A DNA stretch of 64,000 nucleotides from Aminobacter sp. J41 (GCF_000526635.1 NZ_JAGL01000003.1:166268-230267); one strand, 5' to 3'; numbered from the stretch's first letter, positions 27,631 to 37,437 are shown. The notes: a model not told the origin generated them from the letters alone. A program made the numbers and translations.

Positions 27631-29079
27631 TTGGCCAGCCTCACGACATTTACCGACGACGCGCTGATCGCGCTCGACACGCTTGCTGGCCACGCGACGG
27701 GACTGGTCAATCCGACGCTCCGCCTAGGGGTGACGGGCCTCTCCCGCGCCGGCAAGACCGTCTTCATTACCGCGCTCGTCCACAATCTCATTCATGGCGG
27801 CCGGCTGCCGCTGTTCGAGGCGCAGAAAAACGGGCGCATCGCCCGCGCCTACATGGAGCACCAGCCGGACGACACGGTCCCGCGCTTCCTCTACGAGGAT
27901 CATGTCGCCGCGCTGCTGGAGCGCCGCGAGTGGCCTGAGTCTACGCGCGCGATCTCGGAGCTGCGCCTGACGATCGAATACGAGTCGGCGTCCGGCTGGG
28001 GCAGGCTGTTTTCCCGCGGCAGGCTTGCACTCGACATCGTCGACTATCCGGGCGAATGGCTGCTGGACCTTCCCCTCCTAGCTAAGGATTTTGCGCAGTT
28101 TTCGCGCGAGGCTTATGACCTGTCGCTTCTTCCCGTGCGTGCGGATCTGTCGGCCGAATGGCGCATTCTTGCAGCCAGCGTAGATCCGGATGCTCCGGCC
28201 GATGAGGTGACGGCCCGAAACCTCGCCGAGGCCTTCGCCCGCTATCTGAAAGCCTGCAAGGACGATTCGCGCGCGCTGTCGACGTTGCCGCCCGGCCGCT
28301 TCCTGATGCCGGGCGATCTCGACGGCTCACCTGCCCTCACCTTTGCGCCGCTGCCGAACCTGCCGGAAGGCAGGGCCAAGCCGGGTTCGCTACGGGCGAT
28401 GATGGAGCGCCGCTATGAGGCCTACAAGACGCACGTCGTAAAGCCGTTCTTCCGCGAGCATGTCGCCAAGCTCGATCGCCAGATCGTGCTGGTTGATGCC
28501 ATGCAGGCGATCAATGCAGGACCGGAGGCGGTTGCCGACCTCGAGAGGGCGCTGACCGAAATCCTTGCCTGTTTCCGTCAGGGTCGCACCGGCCTGCTGA
28601 CCGGCCTCGTCTCGAAGAAGATCGACCGCATCCTGATCGCTGCCACCAAGGCCGATCACATCCACCACGAAAGCCACGACCGGCTGCAAGCGATCGTCCG
28701 CCGGCTTGCATCTCGTGCTTCCGAGCGTGCCAGCCTCTCCGGAGCCGAGGTCGAGGCGCTGGCGATGGCGGCGGTCCGCGCGACCCGCGAGGGCACGGTC
28801 ACCCAGGGCAAGGATACGCTCCCGGTCATCATCGGCACGCCGCTCAAGGGCGAGACCATCGATGGCGAAATCTTCGACGGCGAGACGGAGACGGCGATCT
28901 TCCCGGGCGACCTGCCCGCCTCGCCCGACGCGATCCTGAAGCCCAACGGCAACCAGATCCGCTTCGTGCGCTTCCGCCCGCCCAAGCTCGAGCGCACCGC
29001 CGAAGGCGTCACGCTCTCGCTGCCGCAAATCCGCCTCGACCGGGCGCTGCAATATCTCTTGGGGGACAGGCTCGCATGA
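27631..29079 (+). CDS. ycjX: YcjX family P-loop NTPase
   Basis: YcjX protein of 482 aa, a stress-linked P-loop GTPase-like family often paired with YcjF. Walker A is GLSRAGKT (residues 36-43), a switch/Walker B-like DIVDYPGEW lies near 141, and a G4-like ATKAD lies near 341. The start is TTG preceded by GGGG six bases away; no in-frame ATG is available nearby. It overlaps the next gene by four bases. Physiological role: in E. coli the homologue belongs to the phage-shock regulon. No psp genes are seen here. Confidence 0.92.
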   Translation: MASLTTFTDDALIALDTLAGHATGLVNPTLRLGVTGLSRAGKTVFITALVHNLIHGGRLPLFEAQKNGRIARAYMEHQPDDTVPRFLYEDHVAALLERREWPESTRAISELRLTIEYESASGWGRLFSRGRLALDIVDYPGEWLLDLPLLAKDFAQFSREAYDLSLLPVRADLSAEWRILAASVDPDAPADEVTARNLAEAFARYLKACKDDSRALSTLPPGRFLMPGDLDGSPALTFAPLPNLPEGRAKPGSLRAMMERRYEAYKTHVVKPFFREHVAKLDRQIVLVDAMQAINAGPEAVADLERALTEILACFRQGRTGLLTGLVSKKIDRILIAATKADHIHHESHDRLQAIVRRLASRASERASLSGAEVEALAMAAVRATREGTVTQGKDTLPVIIGTPLKGETIDGEIFDGETETAIFPGDLPASPDAILKPNGNQIRFVRFRPPKLERTAEGVTLSLPQIRLDRALQYLLGDRLA

Positions 29080-30140
29080 TGCCGCCGCGCAAACCCGCCG
29101 CCTTCAAGGTGACGCCGATAGAGTCTGAGACAAAGGACGCTGAGCGCCACAACCGCGCCCCGCGCGCGCTTTCCCCTGAACTGGTAACCCCGGTTGAGAT
29201 CGACGTTTTCGATGAGGAAGAACAGGCGCTGACCGTTCCGCCCCCGCCCGTCGCGCGGCGCCGCTCGAAACTCGGCGGAATCTTCTTCGCAGCCATCGGT
29301 ATCCTGATTTCGCTGGCACTGGGTCTGTGGGTCGACAGCCTGATCCGCGACCTGTTCTCGCGCTCGGACTGGCTCGGCTGGTTCGCCGCCGCTGTCGCTG
29401 CCATCGCGGCACTTGCCTTTATCGTTATCCTCGCCCGCGAGCTGGTTGGCCTTGCCCGCCTGGCCTCGGTCGAGAAGCTGCGCGCAGGCGGCCTCGACGC
29501 CATCGCCAGCAACGATGCCCGCCGTGCCCGCGTTTTCGTGCAGGAACTTTCCGGCTTTGTGTCGCGTCGCCCTGAAACGGCAGCCGGCCGCCGTGCCCTG
29601 CAGGACCTCAAGGGCGAGATCATTGACGGCGCCGATCTGGTCCGTCTCGCCGAGGCGGAGCTGCTTGCCCCGCTCGACGCGCGCGCCCAGGAACTTATTC
29701 TCGATGCGGCCAAACGCGTATCGGTGGTGACAGCCGTCAGCCCCCGCGCGCTTTTCGACATCGCCTATGTGCTGTTCGAGGCCGGCCGTCTCATCCGCCG
29801 CCTCGCCGAGCTCTATGGCGGCCGGCCCGGCTCCATCGGCTTCATCCGCCTCACCCGCGATGTGCTGGCGCATCTGGCCGTCACTGGTGTGGTTGCGGCT
29901 GGCGACGAATTTGTCCACCAGATCCTCGGCCAGGGGCTTGCCGCCCGCGTCTCGGCCAAGCTAGGCGAAGGCGTAGTCAACGGCATGATGACGGCACGCA
30001 TTGGCGTTGCCGCGATGGAGACCTGTCGCCCGATGCATTTTGCCGCCGTGAAGCGGCCGGGCATGGGCGATTTCCTTGCTTCGCTAACGAAGTTTGCGAA
30101 GGACAAGGGTGCGACAGCGGCGACCGGTGAAAGACGGTGA
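29076..30140 (+). CDS. YcjF/TIGR01620 family membrane protein (DUF697)
   Basis: A 354-aa partner of YcjX. An acidic and Pro-rich cytoplasmic N-terminus (residues 1-60) is followed by two membrane spans (about 67-87 and 98-120) and a soluble C-terminal DUF697 region with the typical AVSPRALFDIAYVLFEAGRL and IGVAAMETCRPMHF segments. The start overlaps the ycjX stop (ATGA), so the pair is co-translated. Its function, like that of YcjF, is undefined; membrane association of YcjX through this protein is a reasonable inference. Confidence 0.88.
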   Translation: MMPPRKPAAFKVTPIESETKDAERHNRAPRALSPELVTPVEIDVFDEEEQALTVPPPPVARRRSKLGGIFFAAIGILISLALGLWVDSLIRDLFSRSDWLGWFAAAVAAIAALAFIVILARELVGLARLASVEKLRAGGLDAIASNDARRARVFVQELSGFVSRRPETAAGRRALQDLKGEIIDGADLVRLAEAELLAPLDARAQELILDAAKRVSVVTAVSPRALFDIAYVLFEAGRLIRRLAELYGGRPGSIGFIRLTRDVLAHLAVTGVVAAGDEFVHQILGQGLAARVSAKLGEGVVNGMMTARIGVAAMETCRPMHFAAVKRPGMGDFLASLTKFAKDKGATAATGERR

Positions 30141-30266
30141 CCAGGCCGCACCTTTGCGTGACAACCTCGATCACAATCTGCTAGACGTCACCCGAAATAG
30201 ACGAACCGTTAACCATTCTTCTACATGGTTTGGCAGCTGTTCTCAGTTCTGTTCTCGGGTGTTCCA

Positions 30267-30818
30267 ATGATCGCACGCAAGGCTCTGTCCGCGCTTCTGC
30301 CAGTTGCAACGGCGGCCGCGATTCTCAGCTTGCCGGCACCCGCGGAGGCGTCCGAGCAGGACAAGAAGTTCTTCAACAAGGTCGAGGGTGCCTGGTCCGG
30401 TCCGGGCGAAATCGTCGCCGGCAAGTACAAGGGCACGCGCTTCACCTGCAACTTCACCGGCATGACGGCGAAGGACAAGGTCGGCATGACGCTTGATGGC
30501 GGCTGCCGCGTCGGCCTGTTCACGCAGAAGATGTCGGCAAATGTCGAGCTCGCGGGCCGCAAGGGCTATCGCGGCACGTTCATGGATGGCGCGGTCGGTG
30601 AAGGACTCGATGTGATCGGAGGTCAGGTCAACGGCCGCAAGGTCACCCTGACCCTCAACCGCAATCAGCTCAACGGCGCAATGCTCGCGAGCCTCCCTGA
30701 TGACGATACGCTGCATGTCACCGTCTCGGTGAAGGTCGACAAGCAGATGGTCCCGGTCATTGGCATGAACTTGAAGCGCGTCGACGCTTCAGCCATCGGG
30801 GCGATTGCCGGCAAGTAA
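30267..30818 (+). CDS. Exported hypothetical protein
   Basis: A 183-aa protein with a clear Sec signal peptide (MIARKALSALLPVATAAAIL, cleaved around PAEA-SEQD). The mature part is about 155 residues and looks like a small beta-rich periplasmic protein (VEGAWSGPGEIVAGKYKGT, two Cys in FTCNF and GGCRVG that may form a disulfide). I do not recognise a named family, though similar exported proteins seem common in Hyphomicrobiales. An upstream ATG at 30225 would add 14 residues before the signal. GTTAACCAT lies just before that. Confidence 0.75.
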   Translation: MIARKALSALLPVATAAAILSLPAPAEASEQDKKFFNKVEGAWSGPGEIVAGKYKGTRFTCNFTGMTAKDKVGMTLDGGCRVGLFTQKMSANVELAGRKGYRGTFMDGAVGEGLDVIGGQVNGRKVTLTLNRNQLNGAMLASLPDDDTLHVTVSVKVDKQMVPVIGMNLKRVDASAIGAIAGK

Positions 30819-30851
30819 CCCCGCCGGCAATCCGGATCAGCGAAAAATCGC

Positions 30852-31292
30852 TTACTTCACGTTCTCGAACAGCTCGGCAAATCTGGTCTTTGCCTTGCCA
30901 GCGTGCTTTACGGCCTTCGCCTTCTCCAGGTTCGTCGGCTGACCGACCTGGACCAGCATGACCATGCCCATGCCGTAGTGCGGCGTGCACTTGATGCCGT
31001 AAACGCCCTCGGCGGTCACCGTGTAGGTGTAGTCGTCGTTGATCTTGCCCTTAAACACCTCGGCGCCCTCGGGAAGCATGGTGTTGATCGACTCGACGTT
31101 ATGCGACTTGTCGGTGGCAACGAAATGGATGGTGTCGCCGGGCTGCGCCTGGATGAAGTCCGGCTGGAACACCATGGCGCCCTTGTCGCCCTTGTTAAGC
31201 ATCAGGACCTCGTGCTCCGCAGCCATTGCCGGCGCGGCAAACGCCGTCGCAGCGGCCAGTGCGATCACTGCCATTGCCCTGTTCATTCTCAT
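30852..31292 (-). CDS. Pseudoazurin
   Basis: Periplasmic type 1 (blue) copper electron carrier, 146 aa. The signal peptide is residues 1-24 (ending APAMA), then a cupredoxin domain. Copper ligands in precursor numbering are His64 (KSHNVES), Cys102, His105 and Met110 in [10 protein letters not shown], matching His40, Cys78, His81 and Met86 of mature pseudoazurins. Pseudoazurin normally delivers electrons to nitrite or N2O reductase, or serves cytochrome oxidases and peroxidases. No denitrification genes lie nearby. AGGAAA precedes the ATG. The globin gene is upstream on the same strand. Confidence 0.95.
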   Translation of the reverse strand: MRMNRAMAVIALAAATAFAAPAMAAEHEVLMLNKGDKGAMVFQPDFIQAQPGDTIHFVATDKSHNVESINTMLPEGAEVFKGKINDDYTYTVTAEGVYGIKCTPHYGMGMVMLVQVGQPTNLEKAKAVKHAGKAKTRFAELFENVK

Positions 31293-31314
31293 TTCCTTTC
31301 AAGCATCATGATGT

Positions 31315-31336
31315 GCCGGGCATGAGCCTGCCCGGC
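31315..31336 (-). terminator. Hairpin between globin and pseudoazurin genes
   Basis: GCCGGGCA, a 6-base loop and TGCCCGGC make a perfect 8-bp stem. No T-run follows, so it may be a weak terminator or an mRNA-stabilising hairpin that lets pseudoazurin be expressed separately from the globin. Confidence 0.5.
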
Positions 31337-31368
31337 TGGGCTTTCCGGTCCTGTCCTTGTGGATGGTC

Positions 31369-31833
31369 CTAAAGGCTGCGTTCGGTTATCGGCACAATCC
31401 CCACCGAGTCCTGATTGCGATGGAACGCGATCGACAGCCGGAACGAGTGCGCGACGCGCAGGGCGCGCTCCATGAAGAGGTCGGCGACTTCCTGCGGGCA
31501 GATCGAGCGAACGGTGTCGCGGAACAGCGTCAGCCAGCGCCGGAAGTGCGGCTCTTCGAGTTCAGGGATCGAAAGATGCGGCGGCAGCGGCCGGCCGTCG
31601 TAGCGGCTGGTGCGCAGCAGCACCGACGACCAGAAGTCGCACATTTTGGCGAGGTGCACAGGCCAGGCTTCCGGTGCGATCTTCGAGTTGAAGATCGGCC
31701 CGAGCAGGTCATCGTCGCGGATCTTGTCGTAGAAACCATGCACGACGGCCCGGATCATGTCCTCGTCGAGCACCTCCGGCAGCGGTTTGCCGTCGATGAC
31801 TGGCGTTCGTGAGGGTGCTGGTCGTCCCTGCAT
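31369..31833 (-). CDS. Group III truncated haemoglobin
   Basis: A 154-aa globin of the truncated group III family (Campylobacter Ctb type), implicated in NO or oxygen handling. Typical segments are VVHGFYDKIRDDDLLGPIF, the MCDFWSSVLLRTSRYDGRPL region, and the likely proximal haem ligand His86 in LPPHLSIPEL followed by HFRRWLTLFRDTV. It has no signal peptide. It precedes pseudoazurin on the same strand, which suggests a shared response to low oxygen or NO; I could not find a convincing FNR/NnrR or NsrR box in the 229 bases upstream. Confidence 0.88.
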   Translation of the reverse strand: MQGRPAPSRTPVIDGKPLPEVLDEDMIRAVVHGFYDKIRDDDLLGPIFNSKIAPEAWPVHLAKMCDFWSSVLLRTSRYDGRPLPPHLSIPELEEPHFRRWLTLFRDTVRSICPQEVADLFMERALRVAHSFRLSIAFHRNQDSVGIVPITERSL

Positions 31834-32062
31834 CTTGAGTCCTTTCCGGCGGCCGCAACTGCATCCGCTTTGTTGAACATGGTGATCATATTATCAGACC
31901 GCCAGTTTCCGGCTGCGCGCAAAAGCGTCGCAGTGACGTAGGGTTAGACGAGACATTCCACTGAAATGCGCTGCTCCGAGCCCCTCTTCTCATCCCGCGG
32001 CATTCCCGCCCCCGCTGCTTGTTGGTACGATCCGCGCCGATCCTAATGAAGGAATCGAACAC

Positions 32063-33865
32063 ATGGGTTCACTCACACGTTTTTCTGTCGCGCCTCTGGC
32101 GGCTATGACACGCAAGCTCGCCGCAGTCGCGTCGGGTCGCGCCGAGCCTGACCTCGTCATTCGCGATGCGCGCGTCCTGTCCACCTATTCGGAGCGCATC
32201 TTGCCGGACCGTGAGGTCTGGGTCGCCGGCGGCCGTATCGCGGCTGTGAAGCCGAACGGCACCTACAAGGGCAGCGGCGCGAAGCTCTACGATGCGCGCG
32301 GCGGCATCATCGCCCCGGGTCTGGTCGACCCGCACATCCACATTGAGTCGAGCATGGTCACCGCTTGCGCTTATGCGGAAGCAGCCCTGCTCAACGGCAC
32401 GACCACGATCTTCTGCGACAGCCACGAGATCGGCAACGTCATGGACGTCGCCGGCGTCGAGGCGATGCTTGAGGACGCACGTCAGGCACCGCTGTCGATC
32501 TTCCTCACCGTTCCGAGCACCGTGCCGGCGACCTCGCCGCAGCTGGAAACCGCCGGTGGCGACCTGACGGCTGAAAAGATTGGCGCGCTGTTCGACAAGT
32601 GGCCGGAAGCCCTCGCGCTCGGCGAGAAGATGGACTTTGTCCAAGTCGCGATGGGCGACGAGCGCAGCCATGCGATCCTCGCAGCCGCCCTGCAGCGCGG
32701 CCGCCCGGTCTCCGGCCATGTTTACGGCCGCGAATTCGTTGCCGCCTATGCGGCGTCGGGCGTTACCGACACGCACGAGGCGATCGACCGCGACATCGCC
32801 GATGACCTGCTCGAAGCCGGCATCTGGCTCTTCCTGCGCGGTGGTCCTCCGACGACGCCGTGGCACAGCCTGCCGCTCGCCATCAAGACGATCACCGAGC
32901 TCGGCGCCTCGCACAAGCGCATCGCCGTCTGCACCGACGACCGCGACGCCGACGACCTGCTGATGTTCGGCCTCGACTGGGTGGTGCGCGAGGCGATCGC
33001 AAACGGCATGAGCCCGGAACAGGCCTGGGCTATGGGTTCGCTCCACGGTGCCACCCGCTTTGGCGTCGAAAACGACATCGGCGGCGTGGGCGGCGGTCGC
33101 CGCGCCGACCTGGTGCTCCTCGATGACGCGATGAAGCCGGTCAACACCTGGTACGGCGGTGAGCTGGTCGTTGAGGATCGCAAGATCACCCCGCTGCTCG
33201 ACAAGGAACTGTCGGACCGCTACCGCTACCCGGACGCGGCCTACAAGACCGTCAAGCTGCCGGAAAAGGGCAAGCTCACTCCGGACCTGCCGGCTGGCAA
33301 GGTCACCGTCAACGCGATCCGCACCGAGCTGCCGGGCATTACCCTCGGCCACGAGAAGATCACGCTCGAGCCGGCCTCCAGCTGGGCCGAGCACTTCGAC
33401 CGCCACAACCTCTGCTTCGTCACAGTTGTCGAACGCCATGGCAAGTCGCAGGGCAACGTCGCCCACGGCCTGCTCAGCAACTTCAACCTGAAGCGCGGCG
33501 CGGTTGCTTCGTCGGTCGGCCATGACAGCCACAACATCATTATTGCCGGCCGCAACGAGGAGGACATGCAGGTCGCCCTCAAGGCGATCGCCGACAAGCA
33601 GGGCGGCGTCTGCGTGGTGGTCGATGGCAAGGTGACGGCGATGGTCGAGCTGCCAATCGCGGGCCTGCTCTCCGACAAGCGCGTCACCGAGGTCGCCGAA
33701 GAGGTGAAGCTGCTCAAGAAGGAATGGGAAGCCGCCGGCTGCTCCATCCCCTACATGGGCTTCAACCTCATTCCGCTCTCGGTCATTCCGGAAATCCGCA
33801 TCACCGACAAGGGTCTGGTGCTGGTCCCGGAGATGGAGATCGTCCCGCTCGTCGAGACGGCGTAA
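32063..33865 (+). CDS. ade: Adenine deaminase
   Basis: Metal-dependent adenine deaminase of 600 aa (COG1001 type), converting adenine to hypoxanthine in purine salvage. The amidohydrolase metal motif is PHIHIESSM near residue 94. Further metal-site segments are DSHEIGN near 119 and the GHVYGRE and DTHEAI regions near 220-240. The C-terminal third has the family [13 protein letters not shown] block. Length is normal. A 10-bp hairpin follows the stop. deoC and an aldehyde dehydrogenase come next, giving a nucleobase and deoxynucleoside salvage stretch. Confidence 0.94.
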   Translation: MGSLTRFSVAPLAAMTRKLAAVASGRAEPDLVIRDARVLSTYSERILPDREVWVAGGRIAAVKPNGTYKGSGAKLYDARGGIIAPGLVDPHIHIESSMVTACAYAEAALLNGTTTIFCDSHEIGNVMDVAGVEAMLEDARQAPLSIFLTVPSTVPATSPQLETAGGDLTAEKIGALFDKWPEALALGEKMDFVQVAMGDERSHAILAAALQRGRPVSGHVYGREFVAAYAASGVTDTHEAIDRDIADDLLEAGIWLFLRGGPPTTPWHSLPLAIKTITELGASHKRIAVCTDDRDADDLLMFGLDWVVREAIANGMSPEQAWAMGSLHGATRFGVENDIGGVGGGRRADLVLLDDAMKPVNTWYGGELVVEDRKITPLLDKELSDRYRYPDAAYKTVKLPEKGKLTPDLPAGKVTVNAIRTELPGITLGHEKITLEPASSWAEHFDRHNLCFVTVVERHGKSQGNVAHGLLSNFNLKRGAVASSVGHDSHNIIIAGRNEEDMQVALKAIADKQGGVCVVVDGKVTAMVELPIAGLLSDKRVTEVAEEVKLLKKEWEAAGCSIPYMGFNLIPLSVIPEIRITDKGLVLVPEMEIVPLVETA

Positions 33866-33877
33866 GCCACGAAAATG

Positions 33878-33902
33878 CCTTCCGGCCTCCACGGCCGGAA
33901 GG
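33878..33902 (+). terminator. Probable terminator after ade
   Basis: CCTTCCGGCC, a 5-base loop (TCCAC) and GGCCGGAAGG form a perfect 10-bp stem 12 bases after the ade stop. It is followed only by TTCCC, so the U-tract is weak. Confidence 0.65.
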
Positions 33903-33979
33903 TTCCCTTCGGTTCCGTTCGGTCCGATTTCGTGCGATAGCTAGCCTCACCTTCGACACTCGAAACAACGAGGCGCGCG

Positions 33980-35008
33980 ATGTCGAGCATCCCGTCAAAA
34001 TCAGCAGGCGCGAGCGTCCATCCGCTCCCGGTCGCCGCTGCAAATCCTTCTCCTGAAATTCCGCGCAATCCCGGCGTGGCGCTCGATCTCGGTTGGCTGG
34101 AGGAAATACGCCACGTCAATCGCTCCGCCCTTGAGCGCCGCGCCGCGACCATCACCAAGCGCCGCTCCATCAAAGGCGACAACCAGGCCGCATGGCTGCT
34201 ACGCGCCACCTCGCTGATGGACCTGACGACGCTGAACAGTGACGATACGGACGATCGCGTGCGCCGGCTTTGCGCCAAGGCAATCAATCCCTTGCGCGAG
34301 GATCTTCGCAAAGGACTCGATCTCGGCGACGAACTCATCCATCCTGCCGCCGTCTGCGTCTACCACCCGTTCGTCGCCACTGCCGTGAAGGCGCTGGAAG
34401 GCTCGGGTGTGCATGTCGCCGCCGTCTCGACCGCCTTCCCGCACGGCCTTGCGCCGCTCTCTTCGCGCCTCGAAGAAATCCGCGCCTCCGTCGCCGACGG
34501 CGCCGACGAGATCGACATCGTCATCCGCCGCGGCCTTGTGCTCGGGGGCCACTGGCAGGAGCTCTACGACGAGGTACGCCAGTTCCGCGAAGCCTGCGGC
34601 GAGGCGCACCTCAAGGTCATCCTTGGTACCGGCGACCTAACCACGCTGCGCAACGTCATGCTCGCCTCGATGGTGGCGATGATGGCGGGCGCCGACTTTA
34701 TCAAGACCTCGACCGGCAAGGAAAGCGTCAACGCGACGCTGCCGGTCGGGCTGGTCATGACCCGCGCCATCCGCGCCTATGAGGAGCGCACCGGTTACAA
34801 GATCGGCTTCAAACCCGCCGGCGGCATTTCCTCCGCCAAGGCTGCGCTCGACTGGCTGATCCTCATCCGGGAGGAGCTGGGCCGCCGCTGGCTTGAACCA
34901 GACCTCTTCCGCTTCGGCGCGTCGAGCCTGCTCACCGACATCGAGCGACAGCTCGAGCATCACGTCACCGGCCGTTACTCGGCCGCTTATCGCCACGCCA
35001 TGGCCTGA
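33980..35008 (+). CDS. deoC: Deoxyribose-phosphate aldolase
   Basis: Class I aldolase of 342 aa that splits 2-deoxyribose-5-phosphate into glyceraldehyde-3-phosphate and acetaldehyde. The Schiff-base lysine is in DFIKTSTGK near residue 236. The second active-site lysine region KIGFKPAGGISS lies near 267, and the substrate-binding AVCVYHPF near 123. It is longer than the E. coli enzyme because of an N-terminal extension of about 40 residues. The next gene, an aldehyde dehydrogenase 14 bases downstream, could oxidise the acetaldehyde. Confidence 0.95.
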   Translation: MSSIPSKSAGASVHPLPVAAANPSPEIPRNPGVALDLGWLEEIRHVNRSALERRAATITKRRSIKGDNQAAWLLRATSLMDLTTLNSDDTDDRVRRLCAKAINPLREDLRKGLDLGDELIHPAAVCVYHPFVATAVKALEGSGVHVAAVSTAFPHGLAPLSSRLEEIRASVADGADEIDIVIRRGLVLGGHWQELYDEVRQFREACGEAHLKVILGTGDLTTLRNVMLASMVAMMAGADFIKTSTGKESVNATLPVGLVMTRAIRAYEERTGYKIGFKPAGGISSAKAALDWLILIREELGRRWLEPDLFRFGASSLLTDIERQLEHHVTGRYSAAYRHAMA

Positions 35009-35022
35009 CGGGGATTTTTTTC

Positions 35023-37395
35023 ATGAACATTCTCGACCGCTACCACGCCATGGAATACGGCCCTGCCCCTGAAAGCCGCGCGGAAGCCGATGCGTGGCTC
35101 GCTGCTCATGATTTTTCGAAGGCGCTGTTCATCGACGGCAAGTGGAGGAAGGCATCCGGCGGCGCCACCTTCGCCACCCACGAGCCCGCAACCGGGAAGC
35201 TGCTGGCGAATGTCGCCGAGGCCAATAACGCCGACGTCGATGCAGCCGTAGCCGCAGCGCGCCGCGCCCTGCCAAAATGGCGTGCCACCTCCGGCTACCA
35301 GCGCGCGCGCGTCCTCTACGCCATTGCCCGAGCCATGCAGCGCCACTCGCGGCTATTTGCGGTTCTAGAGTCGCTCGACAACGGCAAGCCGATCCGCGAA
35401 AGCCGCGACATCGACGTACCGCTAGCCATCCGCCATTTCATCCACCATGCCGGCTGGGCGCAGTCGCTGGAGAAGGAATTTCCGGTTGAGCAGGGCGTCG
35501 GCGTCTGCGGCCAGATCATTCCCTGGAATTTCCCGCTGCTGATGCTGGCGTGGAAGGTGGCGCCGGCGCTTGCCACCGGCTGCACGATTGTCCTGAAGCC
35601 CGCCGAGTTCACGCCGCTAACGTCGATCCTGTTCGCCGAGATCTGCGAAAAGGCTGGCGTGCCGCGCGGCGTGGTTAACATCGTTCAGGGCGGGCCGGAG
35701 ACTGGCGCTGCCATCGTCAACCATCCCGGTATCGACAAGATCGCATTCACTGGCTCGTCCGAGGTCGGCAAGATCATCCGCAAGGCAACCGCAGGCTCCG
35801 GCAAGAAGCTATCGCTCGAGCTTGGCGGCAAGTCGGCCTTCATCGTCTTTGAGGACGCGGATCTCGACTCCGCGGTCGAGGGACTGGTCGACGGCATCTG
35901 GTTCAACCAGGGTCAGGTTTGCTGCGCCGGCTCGCGCCTGCTGGTGCAGGAAGGGATTGCCGAGGCCTTCCTCGCCCGGGTCCGCGCGCGCATGGCGAAG
36001 CTTCGACTGGGCGACCCGCTCGACAAGAACACCGACATTGGCCCGCTGGTCGACCGCACGCAGCTCGACCGTGTCCGGAGCCTGATCGCCGAGGGTGAAC
36101 GCCAGGGTGCGTCCTGCTGGCGGCCTGAAGCGGATGTTCCCGCGACCGGCTGGTATCACCTGCCTGTGCTGGCCGCCAACGTCGCTCCTGCCAATGTGCT
36201 GGCTCAGGAGGAAGTGTTCGGCCCGGTGCTGGCGGCAATGACGTTCCGCGACCATGCGGAGGCTGTGGAGCTTGCCAACAACACCCGCTACGGCCTCGCC
36301 GCCTCGGTCTGGAGCGAGAACGTCAACGTGGCGCTGCATGTCGCGCCGCAGCTGAAGGCCGGTGTCGTCTGGATCAACGCCACCAACATGTTCGATGCCG
36401 CCTGCGGCTTCGGCGGTTATCGCGAAAGCGGCTTTGGCCGCGAAGGCGGCCGCGAGGGCCTGCGCGAGTATCTGGCGCCCATCGTCAAGCCGAAGCCCGG
36501 GAGGATCGAGCCGTTCCCCTTCGCTAAGGCGAGCGAAGAAGCCGTGCAGGATTTCATCGATCGCACCCCAAAACTGTTCATTGGCGGCAAGCAAGTGCGG
36601 CCCGACAGCGGCTATTCCTTCCCGGTGCCCGATCGCAAGGGCAACCAGATCGGCGAGGTCGGCCTCGGCAGCCGCAAGGACATCCGCGACGCGGTGAGCG
36701 CCGCCCGAGCCGCCAAGGGCTGGGCTGGAGCGACGGCCTATAACCGCGCACAGGTTCTCTATTTCCTCGCCGAAAACCTCTCGGTCCGGGCCGATGAGTT
36801 CGGCGCACGCATTTCAGCACTGACCGGAGCTTCAGGCAGGGTTGCGCAGGCAGAAGTTGACGCCTCGGTCGAGCGGATCTTCGCCGCCGCCGGCATGGCC
36901 GACAAGTTCGAGGGCCGCGTCCACCAGCCGCCATCGCGCGCGGTGACGCTTGCCCTGCACGAACCGGTCGGCGTGCTGGGTGTCGTCGCGCCCGACCAGC
37001 AACCGTTGCTGGGACTCGTCACCATGATCGCCCCTGCCCTCGCCATGGGGAATGCCGTCGTTGCCGTGCCGTCAGCGCGCCATGCGCTGATCGCAACAGA
37101 CCTCTATCAGGTGTTCGAAACGTCCGATCTTCCCGCGGGCGCCGTCAACATCGTGACCGGTAAGCCGTCCGAACTGGCAGCCGTGCTGGCAAGGCACGAC
37201 GACGTCGACGGGCTTTGGATCGTGGCTGATGCGGAAACCTGCCGGATCGCGGAAGCGGAATCAGCCGGCAACCTCAAGCGCGTCTGGACCTCGCAGGGTT
37301 ATGCTGTCGACTGGAATTCCGAACAAGGTTCTCTGGAGACCTTCCTTAGCAAAGCAGTCGAGGTAAAGAACGTCTGGGTTCCGTATGGAGATTGA
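35023..37395 (+). CDS. Tandem aldehyde dehydrogenase, second domain degenerate
   Basis: A 790-aa protein of two ALDH domains. The first (about residues 45-490) is complete: the NAD-binding IIPWNFPLLML, general-base Glu in LELGGKSAF, and the nucleophile in GQVCCAGSRL. The second (about 500-790) matches the ALDH N-terminal and cofactor region (LFIGGKQVRPDSGYSFPVPD, VLGVVAPDQQPLLGLV), but it stops early and has no cysteine motif, so it cannot be catalytic and may help dimerisation or regulation. Its position directly after deoC points to acetaldehyde (or a related aldehyde) as substrate. It starts after GGGGATTTTTTTC, with the SD weakly placed. Confidence 0.9.
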   Translation: MNILDRYHAMEYGPAPESRAEADAWLAAHDFSKALFIDGKWRKASGGATFATHEPATGKLLANVAEANNADVDAAVAAARRALPKWRATSGYQRARVLYAIARAMQRHSRLFAVLESLDNGKPIRESRDIDVPLAIRHFIHHAGWAQSLEKEFPVEQGVGVCGQIIPWNFPLLMLAWKVAPALATGCTIVLKPAEFTPLTSILFAEICEKAGVPRGVVNIVQGGPETGAAIVNHPGIDKIAFTGSSEVGKIIRKATAGSGKKLSLELGGKSAFIVFEDADLDSAVEGLVDGIWFNQGQVCCAGSRLLVQEGIAEAFLARVRARMAKLRLGDPLDKNTDIGPLVDRTQLDRVRSLIAEGERQGASCWRPEADVPATGWYHLPVLAANVAPANVLAQEEVFGPVLAAMTFRDHAEAVELANNTRYGLAASVWSENVNVALHVAPQLKAGVVWINATNMFDAACGFGGYRESGFGREGGREGLREYLAPIVKPKPGRIEPFPFAKASEEAVQDFIDRTPKLFIGGKQVRPDSGYSFPVPDRKGNQIGEVGLGSRKDIRDAVSAARAAKGWAGATAYNRAQVLYFLAENLSVRADEFGARISALTGASGRVAQAEVDASVERIFAAAGMADKFEGRVHQPPSRAVTLALHEPVGVLGVVAPDQQPLLGLVTMIAPALAMGNAVVAVPSARHALIATDLYQVFETSDLPAGAVNIVTGKPSELAAVLARHDDVDGLWIVADAETCRIAEAESAGNLKRVWTSQGYAVDWNSEQGSLETFLSKAVEVKNVWVPYGD

Positions 37396-37437
37396 GGACG
37401 GCTTGCCCGAGACGGCAATTTCAGCCAAATCTTTCAA

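Noticed and set aside
31834..32062. Possible FNR/NnrR site upstream of the globin gene (TTGAACATGGTGATCA)
   Set aside because: Only one half-site resembles TTGAT-N4-ATCAA; the match is too poor to report.
32069..33892. A 607-codon open frame antisense to adenine deaminase
   Set aside because: It mirrors the ade gene in a GC-rich genome, has a low-complexity Arg/Asp/Ala-rich composition and no domain; it is a shadow frame.
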